Shown piece by piece: positions 63,895 to 64,000 of a stretch of 64,000 nt of DNA. Where the stretch lies: NCBI GenBank assembly GCA_009760855.2, contig WPIO01000056.1:1366501-1430500 (forward strand), written 5' to 3'. The notes below the pieces were generated by a model. That model worked only from the letters and a program-made list of their open reading frames with translations. It was not told the DNA's origin and ran no database searches. The translations under genes and the position numbers were made by a program. Position 1 is the stretch's first letter. Every line of letters begins with the position of its first letter. Source of the stretch: Cristatella mucedo (taxonomy: Eukaryota > Bryozoa > Phylactolaemata > Cristatellidae).

Positions 63895-64000
63895 CAAGCA
63901 AAGAACATTTATCACACCATTTAGTGGATTCTTGTGTGATTCGTCAATTGTGTACTGGTGTGCGTTGACACTGCATGCTGCACTAACAATATCTGCATGC
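63895..64000 (+). mobile_element. LINE-B fragment running off the window
   Basis: CACACCATTTAGTGGATTCT, GTGATTCGTC and GTGCGTTGACACTGCATGCT match the post-ORF region of LINE-B. The 3' end lies beyond the window. Confidence 0.7.

Overview
This is a piece of animal nuclear genome, most likely from an invertebrate. Coding sequence is split into short spliced exons, introns are long, and the DNA is packed with L2/CR1-type LINE fragments, tRNA-derived SINEs, microsatellites and one large minisatellite. Nothing bacterial, viral or organellar was seen. The species cannot be named from the sequence.

The one large host gene fills the right half. A minus-strand gene at 39.1-62.7 kb encodes the carrier exportin-4 (XPO4), a RanGTP-dependent karyopherin-beta. 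Eighteen coding exons can be ordered, from roughly residue 190 of the vertebrate protein to the stop codon at 39114. From exon 3 to the stop every splice phase agrees, giving 2727 nt (908 codons plus stop). The first two junction ends (62.4-62.55 kb) are unresolved and the 5' end lies beyond the window. The introns hold nested LINEs, SINEs, Tc1/mariner remnants and a 553-bp CA tract.

A second host gene is glimpsed on the plus strand at 32.7-36.6 kb. Two exons of exactly 126 nt, both phase 1-1, each encode one whey-acidic-protein (WAP) four-disulfide domain, and a small cysteine-rich exon sits just upstream. Its ends were not found.

The left half (1-32 kb) has no confident host gene. It holds copies of two LINE families, called here LINE-A and LINE-B (plus one doubtful family C), two tRNA-derived SINE families (SINE-I and SINE-II), an unclassified interspersed repeat with the conserved end of an ORF, a roughly 1-kb minisatellite with a 14-bp unit, and several long CT, TA and CTGC tracts.

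The most interesting system is the LINE-B/SINE-II pair. LINE-B copies end in a conserved two-stem hairpin followed by (ATT)n. They insert with 7-8 bp target duplications and were active recently: two copies differ at about four positions in roughly 680 bp. They even leave 54-bp solo tails. SINE-II carries a related tail behind a tRNA-like head, as expected of a parasite that borrows the LINE machinery.
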